Source: Grammothele lineata
Lineage: Eukaryota; Basidiomycota; Agaricomycetes; Polyporales; Polyporaceae
Direction of reading: 5' to 3'
Length of the DNA stretch: 64,000 bases
NCBI GenBank assembly: GCA_002150815.3
Contig: NDFF03000102.1
Location: forward strand, 1-64,000
The notes below the pieces were generated by a model, which was not told where the DNA came from, made no database searches, and saw only the letters and a list, made by a program, of their open reading frames with translations. Numbering within the stretch: the first letter of the stretch is position 1; every line of letters starts with the position of its first letter. Positions 1-11,062 of the stretch are shown piece by piece. The translations under genes and the position numbers were made by a program.

Positions 1-1370
1 TCGAGCCACGCGTCGTGCTCGCGCGGGCAGGGCGGGAGGGGGGGGGGGGGGAGCGAAGGGCGAAGAAGACCGAGAAGAAAGTCGAAAAATCTAACGCGCT
101 TGGCTGGAAGAGGACGCACCTCGCCACGGACACGGCGAGGGCAGCGTCGTGTCAAAGTCGTACACCCACGCGCCTGGCGCCGCGGGCTCTCCACGGTAAT
201 CGGATTGCGCCTCGAACGCAGTCGATGCCTTCGACTTCGCGTGAGGGGGCGCGAGGGCGGGGGCGGGGACGGGGACGGGAGAGCTTGAGCTACTCACTAT
301 GATTGAAGGCGCGTCCCGGCCCCGTGGGGAATCAGTGTCCTCTTGCCCCGCAGGCACCAGTGAGTCTGACGGTGGCGCCGGGGCCGGGGCCGCGCTAATA
401 GCGCCCCCTCCGTCCCCGCCTTCTCCCCGCGGGGCACCCGCATCCGCCCTGGACGCGTCGTGCGGGGCCGCGTGGCCACTGACGGATGGGCGCGGTCGCA
501 CGACGAGGAAGACGTGGTAGTCCAAAACGACGACGCCCCGCGAGGGGCCGTCCTGCGCGGCCTTCTGGCTCCAGAGCGCGACCTGTGAGAGAGTGAGAAG
601 AGCGGCGGGAAGTCAAGAAAAGTTTCGGAAGGGAGGGTTCGGAGACGTCAGCGCGTCAGCGCGCGCGGAGGGGGGGGAGCACGAGTTGGCGATCGGGATG
701 GACGGAAGTGAACCCTCTCGGGTTCGGGATGCGCGAGAGTGAGAGTGAGTGAGAGTGAGTGAGAGAGCCCAGGCCCGCATCATTGAGCGTGCCACACACT
801 GCGGCTGAAAGCAGGCCACACGGACATGACAGTTCGACTAGACGGGACTCTCGCGTTCTTGCGTTCTCGCGATCGCCGTGTGGCGTGCGCGGGGGCGCAG
901 AGCGGTCGAGAGTAGCAGAAGGTGCGTAAGGAAGGGAAGGGGCGAAGCTGACGGAACCATCGCTGGCTCGCGCAAGGTCGCTCGTGTGGGCGGCCGAGGG
1001 GAGAAGAGAAAGACGATTCGAGTTCGACCAAACTGACTGAATGGGCACGAGGGCGCTGACGGATAGTACTATAGAGCGAAGAACGCAGAATACGTAGAAC
1101 ACGGACCGTTTTCCCCTCGTTCGAGACGACCACGACGAAGATCTCCCAGGGCCAGCTTGGGGTGGCCCCGTGCTCCGAGTCATGCTCATGTTCATGTTCC
1201 GCCGTCGCGTGGCCGTGCCTAGCCAGGCCCGTCGCGAACTTGCCATTCAGGTTCGCGAGGAGCGCGCGGGCGAGGAGGTAGACGTTCTCTTCGCAATAGC
1301 ACGCCGTGTAGACGCTGTCCGCCGGGAACGGGATCGGAGGGCGCGGTGACGTCGGAGCCGGAGGGGGCAT
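1..1370 (-). CDS. NTAQ1: Protein N-terminal glutamine amidohydrolase, 3' part outside window
   Basis: Deamidates N-terminal Gln to Glu so that proteins enter the Arg/N-degron pathway. Exon 1 is 1370-1107, starting at the first ATG. It carries the catalytic-Cys motif YTACYCEENVY and the family stretch FVVVVSNEGKT. A 524-bp intron follows (GT at 1106, AG at 583). Exon 2 (582-120) continues in phase 0 with VALWSQK, then DYHVF holding the catalytic His, and YDFDTTLPSPC holding the catalytic Asp. The Cys/His/Asp order matches the NTAQ1 family. A donor at 119 shows that the gene continues past the left edge, so the C-terminal half is missing. Between His and Asp lies a Pro/Ala/Ser/Gly-rich insertion of roughly 100 residues where animal homologues have about ten. 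It may be a real disordered loop or hide an unrecognised intron (a GTGAGT lies near 299). Identity is secure; the internal structure of exon 2 is less so. Confidence 0.85.
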
Positions 1371-2311
1371 ACGGAGACGATACGAATGGAGGCGGGTGAG
1401 GTGAGATGCGCGAGGCACAGTATTTGGTCAATGGTGAGGCACTGAGGCACTGGGAGCAAGGCGGCTGACGGGCGGGCGGAGATGGCAGAGTCCAGAGGAT
1501 GCTAGCCCTGTCTGTGTCCAAGCGGCGTCCGGTGAAGCTCAGGAGAGAGCGGTGACGCCCGTGTACGCGGATGCGGACAGAGATTGGCTGGCTGGGGCGG
1601 GCGCCCGGCGCTGGCTGACTGTCGCACGGCAGAATAAGAGACTGAAGATGTGGTCTGGGGCAAATAGTGATTGCAGTGCGGGTGGTAAGTAGGAGAGTGC
1701 TGTAAACGTGCGCGGAAAGCGAGCAGATGCGAGCGATACGTGAGACCAGTAGCTAGCTATAGGTGGTGGTGGGCGGTGGTGGCAGCCGCCCGTAGTAGAT
1801 AGAACCCCCCGCGTCTCCGACGACCCCATTACCCCTCGAAGATATAAACGCTATCCCTACATATTATAATACAACGCCGCCGCGCCGTCGACGGCGCGCG
1901 GGGCATTTTGGCTGCCCCTCAAGGCGTACGCGAGAGGGTGTCATCAAGAAGTCCGTCGGGTCGTTCTCTGGGCGAGGTGGCGTGCGCGGGGGCGGCGGCG
2001 AGCCGCGCCGCGCGACGTGCGCCCGGAGTGTGTAGTTCGTGAGGGGATGGGGGTGGGTGGGTAATCTGGTGATCTGCGCGGGCCGGGGTCAGCATGCAGG
2101 AACGATGACGGCGGAGTCAGGAACGGAACGGAGCCAGGCACGGGATGGGGCGAGGCGGGGGCGGGGATGGTGGGGCGCCGCGACACTCTCGCGAGCGCGC
2201 GTTGTGGGCGAGGGAGGAAGGACGGCGACGAGGAATCATGCACAATGGACGGACACTCACGATGGGGGTATAGTACATGATGGGGTATGCGGAGAGGGTG
2301 GACCGGGCGGA
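1371..2311. other. Intergenic, presumed NTAQ1 promoter side
   Basis: No supported gene. Open frames here are short and proline/arginine-rich without family motifs. It contains AT-rich TATA-like sequence around 1843-1870 and an 18-bp perfect GC palindrome at 1881-1898. Confidence 0.6.
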
Positions 2312-2710
2312 TCATTGCGCCTTGCCCTGCCTGGCCGAGTTCGCGAGCGGGGGCACGACCTGGTCGATGCCCCACGTCGCCTTGCCCTGGAACGCGTCGG
2401 CGAGCTTCTTCTTGAGGAGGATGTCCTCGAGCTCGGGCGACGACCGCTCGGGGCGGAAGGGCACGAAGATGGGCTTGGGCCCGCCCGCGGGGCCCGTCTT
2501 TGCCGGCGCGGCGCGCTTCGGCTGGGGCGCGTGCAGCGGGGTGGTGGTGAGGATGATGGGGCCCTGCGCGGTGCTGCCCGTCTTGACGGACGAGGAGGGG
2601 ATGGCGTGTGGGTACTGTGAGGGCGCGGCGGGCTTGGGGAGGAGGCCCGAGTTGTTGGTGAACGGGTGGGTGGCGAGCGGGTCGAAGGAGGAGAGGACGG
2701 AGTTGGACAT
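2312..2710 (-). CDS. Small hypothetical protein, 132 aa, single exon
   Basis: An uninterrupted frame starts at ATG 2710 in a good fungal context (CACCATGTCC) and ends at TGA 2312. The product is about 132 aa, rich in Pro, Ser and Ala in its first half. Its C-terminal half reads like a conserved core: PIFVPFRPERSSPELEDILL, a Lys-rich turn, then DAFQGKATWGIDQVVPPL. There is no signal peptide or membrane segment. The frame stays open upstream to 2941, but that stretch covers a TATA-like CATAAATA near 2841-2850, so the shorter start is preferred. I do not recognise the family. It could be a basidiomycete-specific small protein; the non-repetitive C-terminus and clean start argue against chance. 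Confidence 0.55.
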   Translation of the reverse strand: MSNSVLSSFDPLATHPFTNNSGLLPKPAAPSQYPHAIPSSSVKTGSTAQGPIILTTTPLHAPQPKRAAPAKTGPAGGPKPIFVPFRPERSSPELEDILLKKKLADAFQGKATWGIDQVVPPLANSARQGKAQ

Positions 2711-2981
2711 GGTGGCGGAGAAGGGCGTGTGGAGTGCTTGTGGTGGAGTGTGAGCGAGGAGATCGCGAGGAGATGCTGTCGAATGCGACGGGGAGAGGAT
2801 GCGGGGAGGATGGAGTCGGAGAGAGTGGTTGGCGAGGGTGTATTTATGCAAGAGGAAAAGAAAAGCAGGATGATAGAATACGAGCAGCTGGCTGTGGCCT
2901 GCCCCGGGCAGACGGACGGAATCGAGGGCCGGGAAAACCACGGCGGTCGGATTTGATCGACTATCGGCCAGTCACATGTTA

Positions 2982-3456
2982 TTAAGCAGCCTGCATTCGA
3001 CAGGGGCGAGCCGGCGGAACGGCCGCCTCAGACGACGCGCTCCCATTGGCGTCCCGCTCTACTGGCGCTGGTTTGTCGTGGCCCACGGCTTTTCCCTTGG
3101 CGATAATATCTGCGATCCACCAGCATCGGGATCTGGCCTCCTCTTCTCGCGCCTCCATTAATTCCTCCACGACGCCCACTCCGGCCAGTACTGCGCCCTG
3201 CCAGTCTGCGTCCACTGCGCCCCCTTCTCTCTCAGCCGCCCCCTGTATCACCTCAGTTTCTCCGAAAACCCGTCGCAGCACTCGGAACACGCACGCCGCG
3301 CCCCTCTGTAGCCCCAACGAGGCAACGCACCCTCCGCGCCCGCTGGACGGTACCTCCGTCCTCCAGATCGTCCTGCTCGCCTCTGCAATGAGATTCGCCC
3401 CCCCCGCACGCGGTGTTTACGGCATCCAGGCGCCGCCATATCCGGGGCGACTCCAT
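2982..3456 (-). other. Coding-like remnant, unrecognised
   Basis: Two minus-strand frames overlap. One (3456 downward) contains LDAVNTACGGGESH and LEDGG. The other (3317-2982) contains an acidic helix-like stretch, VVEELMEAREEEARSRC, followed by WWIADIIAKGKA. A short intron or a frameshift would be needed to join them. A further possible piece, FGEAVAILQQVFSMRG, lies upstream near 3540-3590. No family is recognised. It may be a degenerate or lineage-specific gene, or chance. Confidence 0.2.
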
Positions 3457-4811
3457 CGGCTGACAGCGTGGAGAGCTGTCATACCCCGCGCTGGCGCTGC
3501 GGGGGAGGAACGTCCATCAGCTCGCCATACCCCGCATGGAGAAGACTTGCTGCAAAATCGCAACCGCCTCGCCAAAAAGGCTTCGTGTTTTACATACGTT
3601 TGGCGACGCCGCGAGGGGTGGCGGCACTGGCGAGATGCGCTCGCGAAAGGCGCGTCGTAGGATCCGGGCTACGCATTGAGTAATGGCTGCTTCTGAACGC
3701 CGTCGTGGTGTATCGTATGTGGTGCGTGCGCTTCGGTGGAGGAGAGGTGGTGAATAGCAGCGGCTGTCGTCCTCGCGAGGCGCTGTACGTCTCACGGCTT
3801 CTGCCCCGCAGCGGCGCTCGGCATCTTGGACGAGTGTCCGTGTGAGGGGAGCGTATTACCGTCCACGAGCGCGCGGGCGCGAGCCACGCTCGGGTCAGGT
3901 GGTCCTCTGCTTTGATTTCCTGTCGTAACCGACCGGTCCAAGGGGCCGCAACCAGCCGCAACCATGAGAAGAAACGTGTCGCGTTTAGGCTGTCGAGATG
4001 CGGACCTCCACCCGGACCCGCATCTTCTCCCTCTCCCGCTCAGAACGTCGTCCGATACCCTCCCCGAAATACTTAAAACGCCGTCGCGTGCGGGGAAAGA
4101 ACACGTCCCGAAGACGTCAGGCCATCAGGGCGTCCGTGCGAGTGCTCTCTCGTGAGTCAGGATGCGTCCCGGTGTTCCGAGGTCGGGCGCACGCGAGTGT
4201 GTGGGGGTGGCGGGGGCCTGTGGGTGCAACGTCAGTACCACCCCCAGATTCCCCTCCCTCCTCATGAATTTCCTAATCCTGTTTTCTCTTACCTGGACCC
4301 CAGACGTCGTGCGCACTGACCCTACCTTGAGGTACCGGCATCACGTCGATGATGGCAGATAATTGGAGCTCCACTCAAGGACGGAGACACGGAGATGGTC
4401 GACAACGGGGAGCCGGCCGAGGGGACGGGGTGGTTATATCACAGGCTACGTTCGTCAGCCGACAAGGTTCTGTGGAGCTCGTCTACTGACCGTCTAGGCT
4501 TCGCAACAGCTCGTGTAGAACTCCTTTGCTGACCTCCTAGGTCTTGCACAAGCTCGTACGCGTCGTAGGCCGGCCTTTGCGCCGCGAGGTTGTCCACAGG
4601 ATGCCGTGGTGCCCGCGCCGCCTCACGGCCGTCGAGGCTTTAGAACGTCGGCCGAGCCCCATCACCCCCGGCAACAGTGAGGAGAACGAAGGCCCTCTCA
4701 CGGCATGGGCTGCCCAGGCGAGCGGGTGCGCGGCGGGGCCGGGGCAAGAAAGAGGCTATCGGGGTGCGGGACTGAATGGAGAGGTGCGAAGAACACTGAA
4801 CAGGGCTAGCG

Positions 4812-5658
4812 ATGACGACACGCGACGTCGATCTCCAACGCGCTCGGGGTCGCGGGAAGAGAGTGCTCGGAGCACCGCACGACGTCATCGACGCAGGCAT
4901 CCCCGATCCAGCACTTATCGACGATGTGTACCGCACCGCCGTTTCGAATTCCCTCCCGCGCGCGTTGCTGCTGCCGTGCACAGGCCGAGGCGGGCCTCCC
5001 AGCTGTCGCCTCCCAGCTGCGCGACGGCACTTCGCGGCCTCTCGCGCTCGGAATTGCAGCCCCGCGAGCTACCCCCGTCCCTGATATCAGTACAAAGCAG
5101 CTCACGCACGTCCTGGGCTTCGACACCCTTCGACCGCCTTCCCCATACGCACGGCCCTGATCGCAGAGCTCACCACACGGGTCGAGGGTTCCTGGGAGAC
5201 GCACGCAGCCTCCCTCCCTCCCAACGGCGTTAAGCTCGCGACGCTGCCGTACGGCGCACGCCAACCCAACCCCACCTACCGCCGGGATCTGATCTTCGCC
5301 CGAGCCCGCCGGCGTCAAGGTCGAAGGTTGGCGAACCCGATCGCAGGCTTGCCACAGGGCGTGCCCGGGGATGTGCGCTGCCCGCTTTGGTCGCGCTGTC
5401 GAATCTTCGACGCTTCGAAGGTCGCGGTCGAGGCCCGCCGCTTGCGTACGCCCGTGCGTCACCTCCCTCTCACCGTTTATATGGACGTGGGTGGGGGGCG
5501 CGGGTGCATGGGCCAACGTTGGAGGCGAAAGGCTGCCTAACCTCTTTGAGCGCCCCAAGGGTGCAGGTCGGTGGAACGGATTGTATTGGTGTGTACCTGG
5601 AGTAAATGGGAAGTTGGAGCTGTGCCATTTGCCGTTCGAAAAAGAATATCGCGTGTAA
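4812..5658 (+). pseudogene. Possible degenerate gene, unrecognised
   Basis: Plus-strand segments read like protein but sit in different frames without good splice sites between them. They are DVIDAGIPDPALIDDVYRTA (from about 4880), TKQLTHVLGFDTLRPPSPYA (to about 5150), LIAELTTRVEGSWETHAASL in a shifted frame (from about 5157), and NGLYWCVPGVNGKLELCHLP, ending at TAA 5656. The break at about 5155 looks like a single frameshift, because the two halves abut without GT/AG. I do not recognise the product. A decayed gene is the best guess; chance open frames remain possible. Confidence 0.2.
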
Positions 5659-5897
5659 ACGATCGTCATCAGCTTAGAGAGGTTGCTGCCGTTTCACGCG
5701 CGCGAGCCTAGCCTGAGCCTCCGACCCGCGCACGCGATAGCGTTGAATGAGCGGCGTAAGATTAGATAAACGCCCACCTTTACAGAGGAGCGTCTATCTG
5801 GTGCCTCGATCGAACAGCGGGCGCTTCCTGAATTTTTGGGCAGGCGGGCGGGCGTTGCTGAGCCCGAGACGGCTCACGAGTGCTCTCAGCCACCGCC

Positions 5898-8800
5898 ATG
5901 TCCACGACCCTCCCGCTCTTTTGGCACCTCTCGTCAGCCAGCAAGAAGGAGCGCGTCGACGCCTCTGCGAAGCTCGTTGCTGCGCTCGAACACTTCCAGG
6001 CCAACTTTGTGCCTAAAGCGTCCCCGGAGACTTCGGAGGATGAAGATGAGGACAGGGATACTAGGACGTCCGATGGGCTCGACGTGCTGAATGCGCAGGA
6101 CGTGTCGTATTCGATCAGGAGGTTGATACGGGGACTGGCGAGTCCGAGAGAGAGTAGTAGGCTGGGGTTCGCGGTTGCGTTGACCGAGGTGCGTGATGTC
6201 TTCGCTCTAGATGTGCACCATCGTGAACTCCGAATATCATAGTTGCTCTCCCGTATAGACACGGTGACGTGCTCGCAGGTCGTCCAGATCCTATTGGACG
6301 CATCGAAGACGCAGGGTTCTATGACCGGCCAAGAAGAGCGCGACGTCCTCTTCGCCCGTCTATTCGGTCTCACCGCCGTCATCCAGTCCGGGCTGCTCCT
6401 GCGCGACACCACTCTCCCCTCATCCTCGACTTCCGCTTCAGACCTCGCTAGCTTCAAAGAGGTCCTGACACAACTCATCGCCCTCGGCGAAAAGAAGTCC
6501 TGGCTCCGCGAGAGCGCCTGGTGGTCCATCGGCCTGGCCGTGGACGCCCTCACGGCCTCCTCGGTGTCCTGGAAGGACGACGCGTACGACGCGACGACGG
6601 CCGCGGTATACTCGGAGAACAAGCTGTGGACGCCCGAGAAGGTCGCCCTGACTTTGAAGCTCCAAGCGGCTTGTCCGTCGCGCGAGTGGAAGAAGCTGCT
6701 TTCTCCGACGTTCAAGAACCCGGACCTGCTCAGCGCGGGGAATCTGAGCGCTCTTGCGCGGATACTCAAGGTACCATCTGTTTGTCCTCTGCGTAACATC
6801 AGGTGGGGTCAGAGCTCGGGATTCGAGGATAGGTGGTGCTTGGGCGAACGGTGGGCCGCGTGTTTTCCCGCGGTGTGGCCGAGTGTGCAAGATGCGCATA
6901 TTCCACAGCCTAAACCTCGTTCAGAGTCCATCATGCGCCCATTCGTGGAGCAGTCTGACAGAACGAGGGTTCTGACAAGTTCGCTCGCCACAGAAACGGG
7001 CTTCAGAACGCCCTCGAGACTACGAGCTCTGACCCCGGTGTTCCCTTCTCTTACCACATCGCAAAATTTCTGATCTGCGCTGGCCGCATTCGTCCTGCAG
7101 GAAACCGACACGGACGAAGATGAGGAGACAGATCTGCCGAAATCTGGATCGTGGAAGCCGCAGCTACACTTCGTCTGGGACGTCCTCCTCGCCCAGGTCT
7201 TGCCTCGTGCGCCCGCTGACGAGGGCGCACCTCCGCGGGCGCGCCCGACGAAGGGCTCTTTTCCAGAGTTTTTCCGGATCGTCGTGGACGGTGCGTGGCG
7301 CGTTTGCTCTGGCGCTCGCGCTCGGGAGAAGGCTCATTTCCGATGGCGATACCGCCCACAGAGTCGCTGTTTGCCTCGACGTCTTCGCCCGAGCGGAAGT
7401 ACTGGGGCTTCCAGGTGTTCCAAAAGGCGCTGCCGCGCGTCAGCGCGGGGGACATGCCCATGCTGTTCACGAAGAACTTTATGCGCTCGTGGATCAACCA
7501 CCTCTCGAACAGCGACCGGTATCTGCACAAGGCGGCCAGGCAGGTGGTACGTTTGCACGACGCGTATATCCGCGGCCATCTCAGATGCGTGTGGGGGGAC
7601 CGTTGGATCTGACTCGTGTGTTTGTCGCGCCGCGCGTGCGGTGTCGTGCTTGCAGGCCGCGGACATCCAGAATGTCGTGAAGGGCAACCCCAGGATCGGG
7701 TTCTCGCTGATCCTCCAGCTCACGGGCGTGAACGGGAGCCGCCAGTTCGACAGGCTCACCAAGACGAAGACGGTTGAGTCCATCTTGACGTCAATGGACG
7801 AGGAGGGCATCAAGGCCTACATCGACTACCTCCTGAAGCAGGTCGACGAAGAGCCTACAGCTCCCGGCGAGTACGTACGCGTGCCTTCCTTTCCTCCCCT
7901 TCTTCTCCCCCTGCCTTTTCTCGCTTGCCCCGTTCTGGCCACCGCTGATCTTTCGTATCGCACCATCTTCACGCGCGACGACCGTATCGACACACAGGGC
8001 GGACAGCGATGACATACCGGCGTTGAACACGCGCCGCGCGTGGATCATCGAGCAGCTAAGCGCACTCGTCCGCAACGGTGCAGTGCCGAAGAGCGACGGG
8101 TGGATAGGGACGATCCTGGAGTGGCTGGTCGTGCACGGACTGTTCATAGTCTCCAAGAAGTCGGACAAGAGCGCCGTCGCCGCGGTACGCACAGCCTTCC
8201 TTCCTTTCAGCGTGCCGCCCCTCGCCTCCCTTTCGCCCCTCCCTCGCTTCCGATCCCGCGCGTTCTCCGCCACGCGGCGCTCCCTTCGCCCCTTCACACC
8301 GTCTTAATTTTGCACCCTGCGTGGCGGCAAGTATAACCTTACTGACGCCGGGCGCGCCCTGCCTCTTCCGTCTCGCAGCTGCGAAGCGTTCCCACGCCCG
8401 CGTTTTCGGACGATCTGCGGCGGACCTGCCGCGAGCGGCTTCTCGCGTGCTTGGCCGACCTCACCACGCAGATGACCCTCGTCAAAGGTGCGTGGCCGCG
8501 TCCGCTTCGACCGGACTCTGGGGCGGAGGTGATTCACACGCGCGCGTAGACGACGACGGCAAGGCGGCCAAAGTTGCAGCTGTTGCGTCCGATGGGCGGC
8601 TCTGGGTGTCGAGGGTGCTCGACACGATTGGGGTGCTCGAGAAGGACACGAAGCACGTCAAGCCGCTCGACGAGGTGGACGACGAGGACGCGCAGCTGCG
8701 CCAGAAGGCGCGCGATGTGCTGTCGCGTTTGAAGGATGTGAGTCTGTTGTGGTACTGTGGCTGTCCGTGGTTTTGTGCAACGTACTAAGCACCCTAGCGA

Positions 8801-11036
8801 CAGGTCCCCGCCGACCGTCGTGAGGTCGCCCGTGGTGTCGAGCTTCTTCTCGCTGCCACGCTCCTACACACCTACTGTGCGGATGAGGACGACGCGGATC
8901 CAGAAGCGCTCGAGGTGAGCGCACGACGTCATCATTGGCAACCTCGGTGCCGGCACTAACACATAGCCTATCCATCGCCATTCAATGTCCTTATCCCCTG
9001 CGCGCCATGGCGATCTAGAGCTGCCTGGACGGTGCTTCTCGCATGTTCCCAGCAGAGCCCGCACCGACGAAGAAGGGCAAGAAGGGGCGCAAGTCCGCCC
9101 CGGCCGGGGACGACGACCAGAACAAGGACCTCCCCGAGCCGGTCGACGTGCTCACCGACGCCATCATCGGCTTCCTCGAAAAGGGCACCGCGTACCTCCG
9201 CGCCGCGGCCAATCAGGCCTTTGCGCTCCTCTCGGGCGCAGTCACCGCGAGCACGATCGATCTCATTCTCACTGTGCGTAGCTAGCCCCCCCTTCTTCTT
9301 CGACTGAGCTTGTTTTTGCGTGCTTCGCTCGCCCTGCGCGCGGACCCCGGTCCAGGCCTGTCCTGGAACAACCCCGGTTCCGCGGCAGGAGGGTCGGGTC
9401 GGGTCGTGTAGCTTATCGCCTCTTCGCTGATCTTCGTTTGTAGCAATTGGAGCGCCGCGACCCCGACGAGCTTATGGCCGACGAAGAGGAAGAGGAAGAC
9501 ATCCAGATGGAAGACGATGCGGGAGAAGGCGATGAAGTGGAAGAGGACGGGACCGGAGATGATGACGAAGACGCGTCATCGTCCGCATCCGAGGGCGAGG
9601 ATGAGGACGAAGATGACGATGTGGACGAGGAGGAGGACCTCGAGCTGCGGCGCAAGATCGAGGAGGCTCTGCGCGTGAACGGCATCGAGCCTGCGACGGG
9701 CGACTCCGACGACGAGTCCGAAGAGGAGCTCATGGACGACGACCAGATGCTCGCCATCGACGCGCAGCTCGCAGCGGCGTTCAAAGCACGCGCGGCGGAG
9801 AAGCGGCGCGGAAAAGGCAAGTCCTCAGACTTAACCTCCCCTCCCGTCCTCGTTCTCCTTCCGCTCCACCCACTGACGCGCTTCTCCCCTTCGCGTTCCC
9901 CTTCGCGCGCCCACAGACACGGACGCCCAGCGCGAAGCGACGCACTTCAAGAACCGCGTGCTCGACCTCGTCGATCTCTTCGTCCGGAAACAGCCGAGCA
10001 GCGCGCTCGCCCCCCGCCTCGTCCTCCCGCTCGCCGAGCTCGTCGTCGGCACCGGCCCCGACGAGAAGCAGCTCGCGGACAAGGCCGCGGGCATCCTCCG
10101 CGCCCGCGTCGGCAAGGCCAAGGAGGTCCCCGCGCTCGCCCCCGGAGAGGCGGAGGACGCGGCGAGGGCGCTGGAGGCGCTGCATGCGCTTGCACGTAAG
10201 GCGCAGGGTGCGGACGCGCTTGCGACGCTCAGCGCGTGTAGTCTGTTTTTGGCGAAGGCGCTCTTACACGCGGGCGAGGGCGAGTCCGTGCGCGCGGCGT
10301 ACGCGGCGTCCTTGAAGGACTTTGTCTCACGGAAGGCGTCCAGGCTGAACACGGCCTTCTTCGACGAGTTCGTCAAGAAGCAGCCGGTGGCCGCGTGGGC
10401 GCTGCGCGAGGAGCTCGTGCGGGGGGAGGGCGAGGCGTTGAACGTGTACCGGCAGATGCAGTGCTTCCACCTTATCCAGACGCTCGTCAATCAAGTACAG
10501 TCTTTGGTGAGTCGGTTCTGTCTTATCACAGGCGTTTGTCCTCACGCAGCATGCAGGGCGACCACAAGTCCGAAGTCGTGTCTTTCATGACCACGCTGCG
10601 GAAGGCCCTCTTGGACACGATATCCAACGCATGCGGTGACGACTCGTCTTCCGTTCAGCCCGCCCACGTCAAGGAGCTCCTCAAGCTCGCGCTCGTTGCC
10701 GTAAGGCAGACAAGACGCGTCGCCTCGAGCACGGACGAAGCCGCATCTACGTGGCAGCCCGCGAAATGGACCGCGCTCTCGAGCACGCTGGCCGCGAACG
10801 ACCGCTTCAAGGCGTCCGTCGGCCTCCAGGCGATGTGCAAGCAGATCGTTCAGCTTCTACAGGATAGCGGGACAGCAGGGTCGAAAGCACAGAGCGGTAA
10901 GAGCGACAAAAAGGAGAAGAAGGGTGCGGCGAAGCGGAAAGCGGAGGAGACGGCTGCGGAGGATGAGGGAGACGCCGCTGACGGCGGGAAGAAGGCGAAA
11001 CACAAAAAGGCCCGTAAGGCCAAGGGGTCTAGTTAG
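5898..11036 (+). CDS. POL5: POL5 / MYBBP1A-like nucleolar protein (DNA polymerase phi family)
   Basis: Homologue of yeast Pol5 and animal MYBBP1A, HEAT-like nucleolar proteins needed for rRNA synthesis and 60S assembly; despite the name they are not replicative polymerases. Thirteen exons join in phase: 5898-6188, 6279-6770, 7101-7290, 7362-7546, 7656-7870, 8007-8184, 8379-8487, 8550-8737, 8804-8914, 9019-9273, 9444-9816, 9917-10506, 10557-11036, giving about 1218 aa. Family signatures include LFWHLSSASKKERVDA at the N-terminus, FRIVVD/ESLF around intron 3 and KYWGFQVFQKALP. A long Glu/Asp-rich tract lies in exon 11, and a basic Lys-rich nucleolar-type tail ends KHKKARKAKGSS. The start ATG has context CCGCCATGTCC. 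Intron 11 (9817-9916) is GC-AG. Intron 2 (330 bp) is unusually long and could hide a small exon. The gene converges on MSH3. Confidence 0.85.
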
Positions 11037-11062
11037 ACTGGCTAGGGCTGGGCTGTACATCA

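Larger units (their letters stand above)
2711..5897. other. Gene-poor stretch, about 3.2 kb
   Basis: No gene could be assigned. Long overlapping open frames on both strands are expected in GC-rich DNA. Two places read like coding sequence but cannot be assembled into a model: minus 2982-3456 and plus 4812-5658, listed separately. Confidence 0.5.

Noticed and set aside
4806..5669. 287-aa minus-strand open frame
   Set aside because: Composition is that of a chance frame in GC-rich DNA, with no motifs. It lies antisense to the coding-like plus-strand remnants.
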